Part shown: piece after piece, positions 6,126 through 7,978 of the stretch
Layout: every line of letters starts with the position of its first letter
Position numbering within the stretch: the stretch's first letter is position 1
NCBI GenBank assembly: GCA_964429715.1
Contig: CAYSCV010000064.1
Location: 1-7,978 of the forward strand
DNA length: 7,978 nucleotides
Reading direction: 5' to 3'
DNA from: JACPNA01 sp964429715
GTDB taxonomy: Archaea > Nanobdellota > Nanobdellia > Woesearchaeales > GW2011-AR9
Notes under the pieces: generated by a model
What the model saw: only the letters and a program-made list of their open reading frames with translations
Databases searched by the model: none
What the model was told of the DNA's origin: nothing
Made by a program: the position numbers and the translations under genes

Positions 6126-7139
6126 TTAGTTAGTTTTATGTTTGCTATGATGAATTAAGGTAATAGATTCATTGGCAATATGTTCGACGCTTAGACCAAA
6201 TTTTTGTAATAATTCATCAGGAGTACCGGATTCGCCGTAGTGGTCGCGAATGCCGATGCGTTTAATGGGGATGGGATATGTTTCAGATAAATATTCAGTG
6301 ATAGCGCCACCTAAACCGCCGGTGATTTGGGCTTCTTCGACAGTGATGATACGTTTGCATTGTTTTGCGGCGGCAAGAATCGCCGGTTGGTCTAATGGTT
6401 TAATGGTGTGGCAGTTGATGATCATGGCATTGATGTGTTTTTCTTGAAGAAGTTGGGCGGCTTTGAGACATTCGGCAATTATGGGACCGGCGCCGATGAT
6501 GGCAATGTCGGTTCCTTGTTTGAGTATTTGGGCTTTGCCGATTTCAAAGGGGGTTTTTGAGGATGTTAGTTGTGGTGTTTTTTCACGGGCAAAGCGCATA
6601 TAGGCTGGGCCTTTATATTTTGCTAAAGCAATTGTGGCTTTTTTGGTTTGTTCGTAGTCGGCAGGAACGATGACAATCATATTGGGGAGAGAGCGCATTA
6701 ACGCAATGTCTTCTAACATTTGATGAGTGGCGCCATCGGGGCCAACGGAGATGCCGGCATGAGCGCCGATGATTTTGACGTTTCTATCGTTGTAGCAGAT
6801 GGTTGTTCTAATTTGTTCCCAGCATCTACCAGGGCAGAAGCAGGCGTACGAAGAGGCAAAAGGAATTTTGCCCATGGCAGCGAGGCCTGCAGCGACGGTA
6901 ACTAAATTTTGTTCGGCGACGCCAAGCTCAATGAATTGATTGGGATATTTTTTGGCGAAGGCTTCGACTCTTGTGGATTCGGTTAGATCGGCACAGAGGG
7001 CCATGATATTTTTGTTGGTTTTGCCGAGCTCTAACAGGCCGTCGCCGTAACCGTTTCTTGTTGGAATTTTTTCTTTGCTGAAATCTAGGTATAGGTTTTT
7101 GTTTAGTCCGGTTAATTTTGTAAGGTCGGTTTGGGTCAT
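6126..7139 (-). CDS. Transketolase, C-terminal subunit
   Basis: This is the second half of a split transketolase, carrying the pyrimidine-binding and C-terminal domains. With the N-terminal subunit it would move two-carbon units between sugar phosphates in the non-oxidative pentose phosphate pathway, using thiamine diphosphate. From the ATG at 7139 it has 337 residues. TRNGYGDGLLEL begins the pyrimidine domain, E76 in ELGVAEQN is the glutamate that activates the cofactor, and GAHAGISVGPDGATHQ lies at 126-141. The C-terminal domain ends with DHYGESGTPDELL (299-311). The start is uncertain: the frame stays open to a GTG at 7268 and an ATG at 7190, both overlapping the upstream gene. I chose 7139 because it leaves a 19-base gap and begins near the usual N-terminus; no candidate has a Shine-Dalgarno. 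Homology to other C-subunits (DXS- and E1-like folds) is excluded by the transketolase-specific ATHQ and GESG segments. Confidence 0.9.
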   Translation of the reverse strand: MTQTDLTKLTGLNKNLYLDFSKEKIPTRNGYGDGLLELGKTNKNIMALCADLTESTRVEAFAKKYPNQFIELGVAEQNLVTVAAGLAAMGKIPFASSYACFCPGRCWEQIRTTICYNDRNVKIIGAHAGISVGPDGATHQMLEDIALMRSLPNMIVIVPADYEQTKKATIALAKYKGPAYMRFAREKTPQLTSSKTPFEIGKAQILKQGTDIAIIGAGPIIAECLKAAQLLQEKHINAMIINCHTIKPLDQPAILAAAKQCKRIITVEEAQITGGLGGAITEYLSETYPIPIKRIGIRDHYGESGTPDELLQKFGLSVEHIANESITLIHHSKHKTN

Positions 7140-7158
7140 GATTGTATGATTTTTTTGT

Positions 7159-7978
7159 TTATCTTGTTTTAATGCAGATGCATTGGTCATGTTGGAAACG
7201 ACAAAGGGAACATTTTTTCCCTTGAAGTTTTGCTTCGATGTTGCATAATTCGGCGAGAGCAATCTCACCTTGTTCTTTGGTCGGGGGTTTGCCGTGCCAG
7301 GTGTAGTCGTTTTCCATGAAGGAGACGCCCTTGCCAGGAATGGTATTGGCGATAACCATTGTTGGTTTTTGGCGTTTTTTGTGTTTGATTGCGTTTAACG
7401 TGGATATGATCTTTTTCATATCGTTGCCGGGGAGAGTGATGACATCCCAATTGAATGATTTATATTTTTGTGCTAAAGGTTCAAGAGGCATGATAGTTTC
7501 GGTATAGCCATCGATTTGGATAAAATTGCGATCGAGAATGGCGATAAGATTATTTAGTTTGTATTTGGCTGCGAACATGATGGCTTCCCAGGTGTTGCCT
7601 TCTTGGTGCTCGCCATCGGACATGAGACAAAAAATGGTATTTGGTTTGTTGTCAAGTTTGAGAGCGTAGGCCATGCCACAGGCTTGCGAGAGGCCTGAAC
7701 CTAAAGGGCCGGAAGTAGTTTCAAGGCCGGGGAGAGAAGTGCGATGGGGATGGCCTTGCAGACGGGAGCCTAGTTTTCGGAGAGTTTTTAGTTCTGCTTT
7801 TGGGAAATAGCCGGCGTTGGCCATGGCGGCGTATAAGACTGGGCAGATGTGGCCGTTGCTGAGGATGAGACGATCGCGTTGTGTCCAGAATGGTTGTTTG
7901 GGATTGTGTTTGAGGACGTTGAAATACAACGCAGTGAAGATGTCAGCCATGCCTAAAGGGCCGGCAGAATGGCCGGAT
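7159..7978 (-). CDS. Transketolase, N-terminal subunit (start lies beyond the window edge)
   Basis: This is the thiamine-diphosphate-binding half of the split transketolase. The frame is open to the window edge; the first visible residues, SGHSAGPLGMADIF, are the canonical motif near the transketolase N-terminus, so the ATG at 7950 is internal and perhaps 25-35 residues are missing. In the 272 visible residues, LSNGHICPVLYA, GHPHR, and TTSGPLGSGLSQA are family motifs. SDGEHQEGNTWEA begins the diphosphate/metal-binding motif, with SDG in place of GDG, and continues to LDRNFIQIDG. IPGKGVSFMEN and TWHGKPP complete the domain. After the usual end comes a cysteine-rich tail, KKCSLCRFQHDQCICIKTR, with C-x2-C, a histidine and C-x-C, unlike anything I know from this subunit; it might bind zinc. 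It is the first visible gene of the operon, 19 bases before the C-subunit ATG. Confidence 0.92.
   Translation of the reverse strand, partial: SGHSAGPLGMADIFTALYFNVLKHNPKQPFWTQRDRLILSNGHICPVLYAAMANAGYFPKAELKTLRKLGSRLQGHPHRTSLPGLETTSGPLGSGLSQACGMAYALKLDNKPNTIFCLMSDGEHQEGNTWEAIMFAAKYKLNNLIAILDRNFIQIDGYTETIMPLEPLAQKYKSFNWDVITLPGNDMKKIISTLNAIKHKKRQKPTMVIANTIPGKGVSFMENDYTWHGKPPTKEQGEIALAELCNIEAKLQGKKCSLCRFQHDQCICIKTR

Noticed and set aside
7139..7268. A frameshift or pseudogene splitting a single-chain transketolase
   Set aside because: Each half ends at a natural domain boundary, all motifs on both sides are intact, and two-subunit transketolases are well known in archaea and some bacteria.
1..7978. 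CRISPR array, tRNA, rRNA, insertion sequence, toxin-antitoxin or defence system
   Set aside because: I saw no spaced direct repeats, no tRNA-like stretch, no transposase or inverted-repeat ends, and no defence-type protein. Every intergenic gap is 150 bases or less.

Overview
The window looks like chromosomal DNA of an archaeon, moderately AT-rich, carrying housekeeping and metabolic genes and no sign of a mobile element, CRISPR array, tRNA or rRNA. The archaeal call rests on three things. Each of the four genes that begins a transcription unit has a TATA-like box centred about 25.5-26.5 bases before the first base of its start codon, the geometry of leaderless archaeal transcripts. The transketolase is split into separate N- and C-terminal subunits, which is common in archaea but also occurs in some bacteria. 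Poly-T tracts follow several genes. A reduced-genome (DPANN-type) archaeon is my guess only; nothing here proves the phylum.

Layout, left to right. (1) Positions 1-1136, minus strand: an FAD-dependent oxidoreductase of the L-2-hydroxyglutarate oxidase family, cut at its C-terminus by the window edge. (2) 1214-3730, minus strand: a complete M1-family zinc aminopeptidase. (3) 3731-3880: a divergent promoter region. (4) 3881-5293, plus strand: PurF, the first enzyme of purine synthesis, with a short propeptide, four iron-sulfur-type cysteines and several altered active-site loops. (5) 5369-5929, plus strand: a DnaQ-like DEDDh 3'-5' exonuclease with its own promoter. (6) 5930-6016: a convergent junction with a strong poly-T terminator on the minus strand. 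(7) 6017-7978, minus strand: an operon read right to left, with the transketolase N-terminal subunit (its start lies beyond the window), the C-terminal subunit, and then a 29-residue, eight-cysteine microprotein preceded by a near-perfect Shine-Dalgarno sequence.

The genes do not form one pathway. The transketolase can supply pentose phosphates, from which PRPP, the substrate of PurF, is made; this link is metabolic and only inferred. The aminopeptidase finishes peptide degradation, the exonuclease probably proofreads or repairs DNA or processes nucleic acid ends, and the oxidoreductase probably removes L-2-hydroxyglutarate or a related 2-hydroxy acid.

The points most worth a second look are the unrecognised cysteine-rich microprotein, the cysteine-rich tail of the transketolase N-subunit beside it, the divergent PurF, and a strong G-over-C excess on the plus strand that runs through genes of both orientations. 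I found no convincing new multi-gene system.
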